64,000 bases of DNA from Agriotes lineatus (taxonomy: Eukaryota; Arthropoda; Insecta; Coleoptera; Elateridae), in contig CALNHX010007541.1 in NCBI GenBank assembly GCA_940337035.1, positions 1 to 64,000 on the forward strand, read 5' to 3'. Made by a program: the position numbers and the translations under genes. Below the pieces are notes generated by a model. The model made no database searches. It was not told where the DNA came from and saw only the letters and a list, made by a program, of their open reading frames with translations. This document shows positions 47,580 through 57,900 of the stretch, in pieces (position 1 is the first letter of the stretch; every line of letters begins with the position of its first letter).

Positions 47580-48277
47580 AAATCTGGTGTGATACACTCA
47601 CACAACTTCCTTTTACAGTGATCTTATAATTAGTCAAAAATTTAATTTTTAATTTTTAAGCATTTGTCAAAAATTTTCAAAAATTACGAATTCTACAAAA
47701 ACGGTACAAAATAGAGCGTTAGTTGAAGAGACAAATTTTCTCTACAATCTTAAGCAGAATTCAAAAATGTAATAATATACCGGGTGTTCTATTTAAAATA
47801 GGAGTTAATAAAAAAATAGAAAAAAAACAAAAGAAACCCACTTTAGAAGTATTCAACTGGAAAATCACCTATCTCACGTCAATGCACATTAAAAATGTAA
47901 TAAAAATGTAAAGTTTGAAAAAAATCGTTAGAGCCGTTTTTGAAAAAATCGAAAAAAACTGAAAAATCACAAGAGTAAACACCTACTTCCGGTTATGCGA
48001 TTTTCTTCAAAAGCTTGCTGTCTCATCTACATAGTACACAAAACTTATATATGAAGTTTCAACGCCATACCTCTTTTCGTTTTTGAGATATTCTGTTCAC
48101 AGACAGACACACAGACAGACACACAGACAGACACACAGACAGACAGACACACAGACCAATGAAAAAAAATATGTTTTTTGGGATCAGGCGACTCTAAAAC
48201 GTGAAGATCTGTTGAAAACTCAATTTCGAATTTTTGGGGTGAATCCAATACTTCCTTTATCGTAAAAGGAAGTAAAA
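47580..48277 (-). repeat. Repeat family Q, copy 3 (reference copy)
   Basis: A 698-bp copy, the best preserved of three. On the minus strand it opens with the hairpin ACTTCCTTTTACGATAAAGG AAGT, then GATCTTCACGTTTTAGAGTC, a long CTGT/GTGT microsatellite (complement of about 48100-48156), a conserved body with CGCATAACCGGAAGTAGG, and the distal end GTGTGAGTGTATCACACC. ACTTCCTTTTAC and GTAAAAGGAAGT near the two ends are inverted copies. The open frames over the microsatellite are artefacts. Confidence 0.88.
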
Positions 48278-49809
48278 AGTCTGCAAACACAAACTGGCTA
48301 TATGTAAATATTAAAAGAATGACAGGGACAGTGCACTGACAGATTGTTCATTTAGTGACCAAAACTAGTAATTTTTTGTAAAAGGTTGGGGAAGCCAGAC
48401 TGTGGTAGGCCATTCCAAAGGTTACTTTATAGGCCTGGAACAATATAGACCGCCTTGGTATTACGCATATAGTCTATTCAGTAAACATAAAAACAAAAAG
48501 TGGCTTTTAATTTCCAAAATGACATGAGTGTACTTCCAGAATTTATCTTTGTCTAGAAATTTACTTACAAACAGTTACTAAAACAAATAGGTCAAGTTAA
48601 AAGTGTTTAAGGATATTATACAAATACTGCGTGGATACTACTGACGTAGAGTTTTTTAATAAGTATTTTTGTTACATTTTATAACGTTCAGATGAAATTC
48701 TTCGGAAAAATACTTACTTTGGCACTGAATAATGAAAAATATTATTTGTCATTTTCAAATTAAAAGCCGCCTTTATGCAGATGTAAAAACCGTTGCAAAA
48801 CAAAATACAGAATTACTAGTAGAAACATTGTATGCATATGCCAACTGAAAAAAAATAAAATGTTTTTGTGTTTACTGAACGGACGATACATTACATATTA
48901 TCCTGTGAAGGGCTTTAAAAGGGGATTGAACGGTGACTTATGAAAGTTTCATCCTTCGAAATTGGAACAGATTTTCACTGAGTAGCCTATAACAGTACAC
49001 AGCTTGTAACTCTAGACAAAGCAATAACTTAGGTGTGGATATTGTTACTCATCTGTAAATGAAACGAATTACTGTAACGTATCGTTTGGAAATTGTTCAC
49101 ACAAATTCTTTGCATTTATATGTGTCTCCTCCAGCCTTAGAATTTTTCACTTAGTCGCAATATGAAAGCAAAATAATAAACAAAGATTACACAATAATTA
49201 CAGGTCGTAATGATCAAAAATTAACATTGCTCTCTATTGAAATAATAACAAATGCCGGAGAAGCACTCATAATTACCTGATTAAGAAATAACGTACCGCC
49301 TCAACTCCTTCAAAGGGTGAAGTTCGCTAATAATATCCAAACACAAATTGTGCTGCAGGGGGCAGATTAGTAGCTATTACGCAACCATTGAACAATGTGA
49401 ACCTGTAGTTCAGTTTGATAACACCTTTAACAGTAGGTACAGTATAGAAGTTGGTGAATACCTCCTAATTAGTATAGATAATTAGAGAAGAGAACATACC
49501 TACATTTCCGGGATAGTAATCTTCTATGCAAAAAAACTAGAACAGATTATTGTATATGGGCAATGGGTTTCTCGTCTACATTAATTTGACTATATCTGTT
49601 TCCATTCTATTTAAACTGCGTATATTCGAACTTAATTGCATTCTTTAGAAGCTTTTGGTTTAACATTATCAGAAAATCTGTATTTATGATTTAATCACAA
49701 AAAGAATTTAATGTCGTCGATTTTATTCTATTTCACATTTAACTAACGGGTTTCCAAAAACGGGTCAAGAGCGCTTTGATAATTTTTCCAGTGTATGTTC
49801 ATATATAAT
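48278..49809. other. No recognisable feature
   Basis: About 1.5 kb of AT-rich sequence. Nothing identified. Confidence 0.5.
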
Positions 49810-49965
49810 GTAACTAGTGGGTTCTTGATTATCAAATAATCATTTCTGTTTACACGAGATATATTGTTTGGCAATCACGCGAGTCCTGCGGACTCGCGTG
49901 ATTGCCTAAGACAATATATCGAGTGGAAACATAAATTATTTGATAATCAAGAAGACACGAGTTAC
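49810..49965. repeat. Palindromic element (about 75-bp arms)
   Basis: The centre GGCAATCACGCGAGTCC-TGC-GGACTCGCGTGATTGCC is a perfect inverted repeat. Pairing extends outward through ACAATATATCG and TTCTTGATTATCAAATAAT with its complement, to GTAAC and GTTAC at the ends. The high identity near the centre suggests moderate age. No gene. Confidence 0.88.
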
Positions 49966-50116
49966 ATTCGGCTAGATTATATCACGAGTCAATAAACAAC
50001 GTTTGAATAGTGCATTTTAAATATTAAAAGTACAGTTAATGTGGTTGTTATGACAATTGTACTGACAGCAGGTAACGTGATGTTTGTGAAGGCGTGTGAT
50101 TATCACCTATTATATA

Positions 50117-50819
50117 TCTTCAACTGTTTGTTGGCTGGAGTATGAACAACCAGCAAGACCAATAAATCGGTGTCATTGCCAATCACGATAGCCGCTGATG
50201 TCAGCATCACCTTCTGCCTGAATCACTTTGCAGCCAGCTTGCTGTAAGTGTACCGTGGTGAGAGCAATCAGTTGCATTTTGTTCATTGATGGCGCATAGT
50301 ATCCAAATTATCTGCATTTGTTGATGCAACTATCGAAAGGAAGAAATGGTTTCCAGCATCAGCTACTGCATCTGGGTCTGCATTTGGGTTGGCTTCTTCT
50401 TCTTGGTTGCCCTTTTTCGGTACAAGCATCTTCAACTGTTTGTTGGCTGGAGCATGAACAACCAACAAGACCAATAAATCGGTGCCATTGCCAATCACGA
50501 TAGCCTCTTTTTCCTTTTTTGATTCGTCAGCATCACCTTCTATCTGAATTACTTTGCAGACAGCTTGCTGTAAGTGTACCGTGATGAGAGCAATCAGTTG
50601 CATCTTGTTCTTACTATTAGTTAGAAATTCTGCTTGTTCAAGAGTGACATTAATTGCATCGTCAACTTTCATTTCAACATGTGTAGTAGTGGATGATCTG
50701 CGCAAATGTTGTTCGTCTTTTGTGCTAGGTTCTTCACCATAACCATCTGCCCTCCCCACTTCTCTGAACTCTTTATATAATACACTTAGCGCGAATATTA
50801 CGAGTTCATAGGCGTTCAT
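50117..50819 (-). pseudogene. PIN/FEN1-like nuclease-type pseudogene, partly duplicated
   Basis: An open frame of 178 codons (50819-50283, -) contains NKMQLIALITVHLQQAVCKV, QIEGDADESKKEKEA and IVIGNGTDLLVLLVVHAP. GDAD and G(E/N)DTDLLVLL resemble the acidic metal-binding motifs of PIN/FEN1-like proteins found in many copies in some invertebrate genomes. Here one Asp of GEDTD is Gly. An adjacent second copy of about 170 bp (50117-50283) repeats the segment from NKMQL to PANKQLK and keeps GNDTD. The first copy has a stretch of Lys/Glu codons (KKEKEA) where the duplicate differs. Family assignment is from memory of motifs and is tentative. It may belong to a transposon or a multicopy gene family. 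Confidence 0.5.
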
Positions 50820-51481
50820 GCTTTTTTTGGTAAAACAGACAAAATTACATTTTTATCCCTTCCATATCTCCGTAAATCTTTACTGGAGCGCTAAAATGTA
50901 TAAGACCTTTTTTATTGTAAATTAAATTTAGATTATTTTTGTATAAGATAAAGTTTGCGCTAAACGTCATAGTTAACGTGATATTTGTGAAAAACTGTTG
51001 AAACCTACCATTTTACCACCTTTCCACCCCCCCTCCCGCCTATACCCGACGCGCAAGGTCGTGCAACTTTTTACCACTTACTAAGAAGAGAGTACTAAAC
51101 AGTTTGCAGCAGGGTAAAACTTTTTTTATGTTTGAGTTTTGACAATTTTTGAGCTAGTTATCTTTACTGTACTAAATATGGTTTTGTTCCGTAATGTGTA
51201 TAAACAGAACCTCATAATAGTTAAATTATGTATTAAATTGATAAAATAAATAACAGGCAATCAAACAAAATGTAATTTACTAATTTTTCACAAAAATAAA
51301 ACACGAAACGGAAGCAAAGACGCAAATACATTTAATTACAACCTGACAGCTCCAAGTACTACTCCATACGGAACGTAAACAAAATTTTCGTTACAGCACT
51401 CTTGGCCCGTTTTTTTCTAGACATGTTTTATACATTTTTTTATATATTTACTTCTTTTTTCTACTTTTTCTTTTTCTACAT
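50820..51481. other. No recognisable feature
   Basis: AT-rich, with a C-rich patch near 51025-51040. Nothing identified. Confidence 0.5.
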
Positions 51482-51944
51482 ACAGGGTGCCCGAATTTCG
51501 TAGGGACAACATGGGTAACTTTTGTATTTGAAGAGATAGAGAGATCGTTAAATCAGCAAAAAGGTGCAGGTTTGAGAGCTCATTAAGAATCCATCTTCAA
51601 AATTTACTTGTCATGGCCCACTTGTCTAAAATTAAAAAAAAACAAAATCTATAATTTCTTTTATATGCCGTAACTTTTTTGTTACTTAAGATATTGAGAT
51701 GCGATTTGAACTAATTTGCATGGTAATTTAAATACATTTATTGGCAGTTAATAAAACCAATTTTGTTTGTGCAAATTTTTTGTAATCTAACTTAACCTCA
51801 AAATTTTAAATTGGTACTGTGCAATTTTTTTGGCCCTTTTAAGAGGGGATTTTTTTCTAAATGCAATGATGTATTACATGATATGGAAACTTCTTCAAAA
51901 TTTTGAAAAGCTGAGCTTATTCTTTTTACAGGCAGAAATCACTA

Positions 51945-52035
51945 GTGCCATGATCAGTCAGTTTTGACACAGACTGACACAACACCTAACCTACTAACCT
52001 CGAATTTGACAGAGACTTACAGTGCCACCGACATA
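51945..52035 (+). repeat. Family S fragment
   Basis: ACACCTAACCTACTAACCTC followed by GAATTTGACAGAGACTTACA matches the right arm of the palindrome at 39380-39572. The other arm is absent. Confidence 0.65.
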
Positions 52036-52337
52036 TTATTCGTAAAACAAATATTTCAAAGCCAAGCTTGATTTCATTTTTATTTGCTCACATGTTATAT
52101 TTCAATATTATTTAGTTATAGATTACAGTCAACTGTTTCGACTATGAATATTCAAGTATTTTAAATTGAAATATCCTGTATATTTTTATAGGATTTATAA
52201 TTCTCTTTCTTTTAGTATACATAAGTTAAGGTTTTTAAATCTAGAGGTCTTAGCAAACAAAGAACAATATTTGTTGATGATTGTTTTTATTAAGTCGATC
52301 ATTAAGCGAGTTCATACGTCAGATTTCGTTGTTAATA

Positions 52338-52638
52338 ATGGCAAAAATTAACGAAAAAGTTGATATGATACAGATTTATTATGAATACCGTAAAAACAGT
52401 GCTACAGCATTACGAATATATCGCGTACGATTTCTTGAGGAATAGTCCAAATCGAAGACTTTTTAGATCTATCTTCTCAGATTGTTTCCTCTGGAGCCAT
52501 TTTAAAGATCACATTTCTCTCACGGTGACCAAAGATACTGAAGAGTTAAAAAACCGTATAAGAGAGGCGGCTAACTATACTCCACCTGATATGCTACTGC
52601 GTTCAGTAGAAAATGTAACAGAAAGGTGTCAACACTGA
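52338..52638 (+). pseudogene. Transposase: N-terminal HTH joined to C-terminus
   Basis: From ATG at 52338 the frame reads MAKINEKVDMIQIYYEYRK, NSATALRIYRVRF and stops at 52445. It matches a DUF4817 helix-turn-helix start (EKVDMILIYGE..GNAxxAAxxY). In the neighbouring frame SPNRRLFRSIF is the end of that domain. It is followed at once by WSHFKDHISL, TEELKNRIREAANYTPPDML and LRSVENVTERCQH, the usual C-terminal 50 residues of these transposases. The whole catalytic core (about 200-250 residues) is missing, so this is an internal deletion derivative. Confidence 0.75.
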
Positions 52639-52891
52639 ATTGACAATTTATTATGAACTACATTTTGAACAATTTTTGTAAACTACTTACAGTGTGCTTT
52701 TGTGTTTAATTTCTGTCACATTCTCTGCTTGTCTTCGTAACTAGGTTTAATTATTTGTTTTGATGAAACCACACTATGCCAAGTTTGAATTTGTTCCGAT
52801 AAATAGTTTTTGAGTTGTGAAGAAAGTCCAAAAACGAAAATTAAGTTTTTTTTATTAGAATAGGTGTTTCAATCTTTTCCGACCACCCTGT

Positions 52892-53653
52892 ATATACTAA
52901 TGATACTACCAGATAATCCAAATAAAACAGCATTAATACCGCCAGAGGTACATTCAACATTGTATTTATGTCACTGTGATGCACATCCAAGTAGTGATTC
53001 ATTGGTGCTTTACAATGAAGTATTATTCCAGAATGACCGCTAGCTTTGTCCAGTGCAGTCGTGTTCGTGGACGTATGTTCATTTGATTTATCGCTTTTAG
53101 TAAAAGCTAACATAGATTGTAGATAAAAATTAGTAACGAAAGAAAAATAAGTATCATCTATATGCTGGCGATGTAGCTCTAATGTCTCTTATATGCGTGG
53201 CTGTAATCGTAACCACTCTGTTAGCACAGATTATAAATTTTGCTGGGTGCTTATGCTTAACCTCTTTTTTATTTTCTTATTACTTCTGCTGCATCACTCA
53301 AATATTTTCATAATTTGTATGTGCATATAATTCAAATAACTTAAATTTCTTCATATATTCATAGCTGTTTTTCAATATTCGCGTTTTAATTCTTCTTCTT
53401 CCTGTCCGTTTCCATTTGACTTCTATCCGGGTTCTCCGGCACCAAGTAACTTCTTCCATGGCAGCCTATGTCACTAATCGTTTTTTGGTCGATTCCATTT
53501 ATTTACCAATTCATGTGTTATTTCTCCTTAGTCTTTTCGTTGTGCCCTTTTTCGCCTTTCCTTCAACTGTAACTGAAGAACATTGTTATGCAGTCTTCAC
53601 ATGAATCACTTACCCATACCATGCTAATTATCGTTTTTTCCGTTTCTTCTATT
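52892..53653 (-). other. Mostly unassigned; possible LINE tail at 53395-53640
   Basis: A GAA-type tail (CTTCTTCTTCC complement at 53393-53403) and minus-strand MEEVTWCRRTRIEVKW hint at another 5'-truncated LINE end, much decayed. The rest shows nothing. Confidence 0.3.
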
Positions 53654-53665
53654 ATATCTTTATCT

Positions 53666-53801
53666 GTCTAACAAGGGACCCCTTCCTCTATTTCGACGGG
53701 CAAGACTACCCACCTACCCGGTTTACGAGCAAAGAGGACTCATAGAACCACGTCTTCGTGGTTAAAACAGATCACTGGCCTAATAGAAGAGAAAGAAGAA
53801 G
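53666..53801 (+). mobile_element. SINE-B copy 2 with 12-bp duplication
   Basis: A 136-bp element reading GTCTAACAAGGGACCCCTTC, ACCCACCTACCCGGTTTACG, CATAGAACCACGTCTTCGTG, AAACAGATCACTGGCCTAAT and a tail AGAAGAGAAAGAAGAAG. It is flanked by a perfect 12-bp repeat ATATCTTTATCT (53654-53665 and 53802-53813). It aligns with 30228-30397 apart from its 5' end. Without a visible A box it is probably 5'-truncated. Confidence 0.85.
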
Positions 53802-53813
53802 ATATCTTTATCT

Positions 53814-56110
53814 AAAATTTCTAAAAATTGGAACTTGAGTGAACAGCATAGCAACAGCATATTAAGTAACGGGGGTTCCCTGCGAATAAAGAGAAAATAT
53901 CTCCACTCAAGATAGTTGACCTCAAGTGTACAAATCAACAAACCTCGAGTGTACACTGTGAAGACGTTTTCGTACAAAGAAAACGAATCTCATTAAACGC
54001 CGACAAAAATTATATATACGTCATATATATATGTATAAAATATACGGCGTTAATCCAAGATATTTGCTAACTAAGTAAACACCCCCCCCCCCCTCCAATG
54101 TAAACACGTCACTGAGGATTTTCACATTTTGGCAAACGGTTAATTTACAGATTGTTGTACCTTTAAACTGAGGAAAGTTGACCATCCAAGAGAAGTTGGG
54201 GGCGAGAATACTGCAAAATTGATGTTACACAAATTTAGCTTTTGACTGTTGTAGATTTACTGTACAGCTAGTTTTTAATTGCTTCGGAGTCTTATACAGG
54301 GTGCGGACGCAAGAAGTAAACAAATCTCCGCGTTAACAATTCTTCTTTAGCTCTACAACGTCGCCAAGGTCACTGTTTAAAAACCGCCGAAGTGAAGACA
54401 TAAAACGTATGTGCGTGATAATGATTAACGGGAAAACAAAGAAATTGTTATTCGTTTCAAAAGACAAGCAGTCAACTAAAATATATCGACTCCGCAAAAA
54501 ACTATATTCGCACAACTTCCAACAGCGGTCTGTAAAATTTCGACATCGATCGGGGGCGAAGTTTTGCCAACTCTATTCATAATGGATGCGCTTTGTCGCA
54601 CTCAGGGCACGGAAAATTTTGTAATGAACTCAGGTTCCTACAATCTGGAAATGAAACGCTAGCACGGCAAATAACACGGATTTTTTTTATCACCATGCCG
54701 CAACTGGAATTATCTAAATGTGTTATAAAATACGCAGCATCTAGACAACCCGGCAACGGATTAATCGCGACAGTGGAGGTCAGAGCAATTGAAACGTGTC
54801 GCAGTTGTGCTTTAGCATAAAGTACAATAGAAAAGCACAAGAATGTGCACGTAGCTGTTCTTTAAAATCGAATCTTCAAATGCAATATGAACCACGCGGC
54901 GTATCTTGTAAGCGCCTGGAAGCGCTTAAAATTAGAAACTAAAATAACACAATTTTTCTAATTACTTGTTTTTGGTTAGACTTATTTCTATTATTCAAAG
55001 CTTGAACATTTATCAGATTTTGTTAATATCCTAATCCAAAACCATTGATTTATTCTTTCGAAGATTTAGCTAAACCCCTTTAGATACTTTCGCCAATTAG
55101 GGCACATCTGCTTGCATGTTTTTATATTGTTGCTAGTTTATTAAACTTACTTCAAAATTGAAGGTCAAATTATAATAGAAGTCACCTACCCTTAGATACG
55201 CTTCACTTACAGTGTTGGAATCCGATAGCTTTATTTATTAAATATTGAACCTTCCGCCATTCCTTACTACGCTGTAGGTGTTGTTTTCTGGAGGCTTCTA
55301 TGTCTGGAGTGATCTATTATAAATATTATAAAAAGTGGTTGGAGCTATCACTTTCTGCTCCTAATAAAATTGTCACAACCACAATTTTCCATTTATTGCT
55401 CACTCACAATCCAGAATTACTTACAAAATTTCTTTCGGTGCTTTATACTTCCTAGCCTTATCCACTTAGCCACAAAATCATTTCATTTCTTCTAGTCAGA
55501 ATGCCTACTTGCATAATGTGTATGTCAAATTGATTGTTAAAACAGAACTATTTTGTCTAATGGTAATGATCTTAATAACAGTTCTGGCTATGTTTGGTTG
55601 TTACTGTATTCGTCAATCTTCTTCTATGGCGGTTGTTGTTACTGTTAAAGTCTGACCTAAAGGGTATTAGGGCATTCCATTAGAATGATAAACATACCCC
55701 TCTCTCTGAACAGGTGGCTGCTCCATCTTTACACTCAAATCGTTAAAGCTGTCTTCGTATCTGAATATGTCCCTGTTACTGAATTCTTTGTCCGTATATT
55801 TCACCAACAGGTGTATCTAATGAAACAGCTTTCCTTTAATGCTTTTTGGCAACCCTCGCTGATTTGGCTGATTGATAGCAGCCACCGTTCAGGTGATGGT
55901 GTAAAGAAGCTGAAGTATCTATATCCCCCTCCTCGATAGGAGACAACCAAAAACTATAATATTTAATAAACGTTAATATGTTTCGCAGTTTTGTAATTAC
56001 ATATGTTACCTCAGTTCACACAACTTACTATTATATTATGTGCTACTCCATAAAATGCAGTAAAATCGAATCGTGTACAACAATCTAATTATCCTCTATT
56101 TGTCACTTAG
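53814..56110. other. Probable intron of the CCP gene; nothing recognised
   Basis: About 2.3 kb directly upstream of a CCP exon whose splice acceptor is at 56109-56110, so it is intronic. A run of C bases sits near 54082. Open frames at 54577-54840, 54593-54820 and 55685-55939 show no CCP cysteine pattern and are not exons of that gene as far as I can see. Confidence 0.5.
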
Positions 56111-56332
56111 GTAAATGGTCATCATCAGTACCAACCTGTGAGCTAGTCCGTTGCCCTTCACTGGCCATACCTGGAGGTCTAGAAGAACCACACTTAAAAC
56201 TAGTTGAACACAACTCAAGTTACGGGGGTCGTGCAGTGTTTAACTGCGCTTGGGGCTATCAACTGGTAGGACCTCCTGGAGTGGAATGCGAACTTGATGG
56301 CAACTGGTCTGGGCCTCTTCCCAAATGTGTTC
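56111..56332 (+). CDS. hig: CCP/sushi protein exon (third from end)
   Basis: An internal exon of 222 bp, preceded by TTTGTCACTTAG and followed by donor GTACGT (56333). It starts with two bases of a split codon (phase 1) and ends with one base. It carries the end of one CCP module (KWSSSVPTCELV) and a complete one from CPSLAIPGGLEEP to GNWSGPLPKC, with all four Cys and the conserved Trp. CCP modules are about 60-residue extracellular binding domains. The gene is best matched, from memory, to insect Hikaru genki, a secreted synaptic-cleft protein with an Ig domain and several CCPs that organises acetylcholine receptors. Other multi-CCP proteins remain possible, so the symbol is provisional. Confidence 0.6.
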
Positions 56333-56398
56333 GTACGTATACCCTTCAATTACACTCACTAAAGAACATAATAACTAAATTATGTATTTATAAAACAG

Positions 56399-56590
56399 CA
56401 ATTCAGTGTTCGCCACCTGTCATTCCTGTAAATGGTCACCTGATTCAGTCAGAGGCAGCGGGAATGGATGGGGGCAGATATGCCGTGGGAAGTCTTGTAC
56501 AGTTTGCCTGTAGAGGGGCGCATATTTTAGAGGGTGAGCCGAGCATTATATGTACTGAAACTGGTTTCTGGTCGCATCCTCCGCCATTTT
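56399..56590 (+). CDS. hig: CCP/sushi protein exon (second from end)
   Basis: A 192-bp exon after a 66-bp intron (acceptor AAAACAG, donor GTAAGT at 56591), again phase 1 at both ends, so each CCP unit is a cassette exon that can be skipped or duplicated without shifting the frame. Joined to the previous exon it gives KCVPIQCSPPVIPVNG. The module runs through GRYAVGSLVQFACRG and EPSIICTETGFWSHPPPFC with four Cys and the Trp. Same gene and same caveat about its name as the exon at 56111. Confidence 0.65.
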
Positions 56591-57312
56591 GTAAGTACAA
56601 TGAGACACGTTTAAATATTAATATATTTTGTTATTAGGAGTAAAAGCGATACTTTGTGTGGCGAGACCATACACGTTTGACTGATGAGCGTAAGCGAGTC
56701 AGACAAGTCCGGGCAAAGCATACAAGGTCACTTTTACCACGGATAACATGTGCTATTTTATTTTCAAACTTTCGAGCTACTATAAATAAATATATATTTC
56801 AAAAATTACGATTATCGAGAATTGTTCCCGGTTCCCAATTGTTGCCAGTTCACGACAACCAAGAAGGCCAATGTGAAAAGTATTTGAAAGCTAATCAAGT
56901 TTTACTCCTCCGTCTTAAAAGTAATCACTTTTATGGTTAGGCATATAAATAACGCATTTACCTTGTCTATCAAGTCACATAAGTTGTCACTTTTATGAAG
57001 TTTAAAAATAAAATACATTGTGTCTTCGAACTGCCCGTTGGAAAGGAAGATTTATCTTTATTTACGTTTTTGGAAGACACCCTGTATTGAAAAGCAAATA
57101 ATAATGTACAAGGTATAAGCAAATTAATAAATGTTAAATGCATGTAAAACCAACTACCCTTATGCCTAAGGCAATTGTTTGCACACCATTTACATTAAAT
57201 TTTGTTTTTCATATCAGTTCTATTTTTCGGTAATCAAAACTTGTTTCCTTGGATTGTTTTCCCTTTTCAACACATCATCCTGAAATATACTATATATTTT
57301 GTCATTTTGAAG

Positions 57313-57512
57313 GCAAACCACGATGTCCATATCTGGGAGAACCTGAGAACGGTGCCGTGGCACCCTCGAAGTTTGCATATGAACCAGGCGACGAACTCCA
57401 AGTAACCTGCAATCCAGGCTTTGAAACTCGACTAGAAGCAAGGCCGAAATGCCTCAGTGATGGACGTTGGTCAATGCCTTTACCACACTGTACCAATTAT
57501 TCTCAAATTTAA
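57313..57512 (+). CDS. hig: CCP/sushi protein terminal exon
   Basis: The last coding exon, after a 722-bp intron (acceptor TTTTGAAG). It completes the split Cys and reads KPRCPYLGEPENGAVAPSKF, YEPGDELQVTCNPGFETR, PKCLSDGRWSMPLPHC, then TNYSQI and TAA at 57510-57512. It holds one CCP module with four Cys and the Trp. No transmembrane segment or lipid-anchor signal follows, so the protein should be secreted. Ending within seven residues of a CCP fits Hikaru genki-type proteins and argues against large membrane receptors such as Csmd. The antisense frames over it are shadows. Confidence 0.65.
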
Positions 57513-57900
57513 TAGGCGTAGTCAACTTGCATTGTATTTTGTATATATGTTTGTGATATACTTTTAAATATAATATAACTATAATTTTTTTAATTTTTGT
57601 ATAAAGATAACGTTATAACGATCTCATGCCGAATATCTAGTGTATTGAATATTAATATCGCATTTTTATGCAATCTCATAATCAAAGTTATATTCGTGAA
57701 AGACAGTACATAAGTTTGCAGGAGTCTATACGAACAACGACTGTGTTAAAAACGATTTAAAAGAAATAGTGTCTATTTTATGCAATAGCAATAGTTATAG
57801 TATAATGTCCAATGAGTCTACTGCCTTCAGAAATTGTTACTTATTAATAAAATAGCCAGTTTATATGAGTGTGTACAATAAATATAAATTATTTCTATTT
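57513..57900 (+). other. Probable 3' UTR with poly(A) signals
   Basis: AT-rich sequence after the stop codon of the CCP gene. AATAAA occurs at 57846-57851 and 57877-57882 and is a likely polyadenylation signal about 335-370 bases downstream. This is inferred from position only. Confidence 0.4.

Larger units (their letters stand above)
51482..52891 (+). mobile_element. DUF4817-type DNA transposon remnant
   Basis: The region runs from ACAGGGTGCCCGAA at 51482 to TTCCGACCACCCTGT at 52891, ends that are roughly inverted copies (ACAGGGTG exact). Such ends are common in insect DNA transposons whose transposases begin with a DUF4817 helix-turn-helix. A transposase remnant lies at 52338-52638 and a family S palindrome fragment at 51945-52035. 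The outer limits are uncertain because the shared end is only about 8-11 bases. Confidence 0.5.

Noticed and set aside
48045..48290. Open frames on both strands over the ACAG/ACAC run
   Set aside because: They arise from the microsatellite (repeated SVCVSVC and THRQTHRQ) and not from a gene.
55685..55939. 84-codon open frame upstream of the CCP exon
   Set aside because: It lacks the four-Cys CCP pattern and suitable splice context, so it was not joined to the gene.
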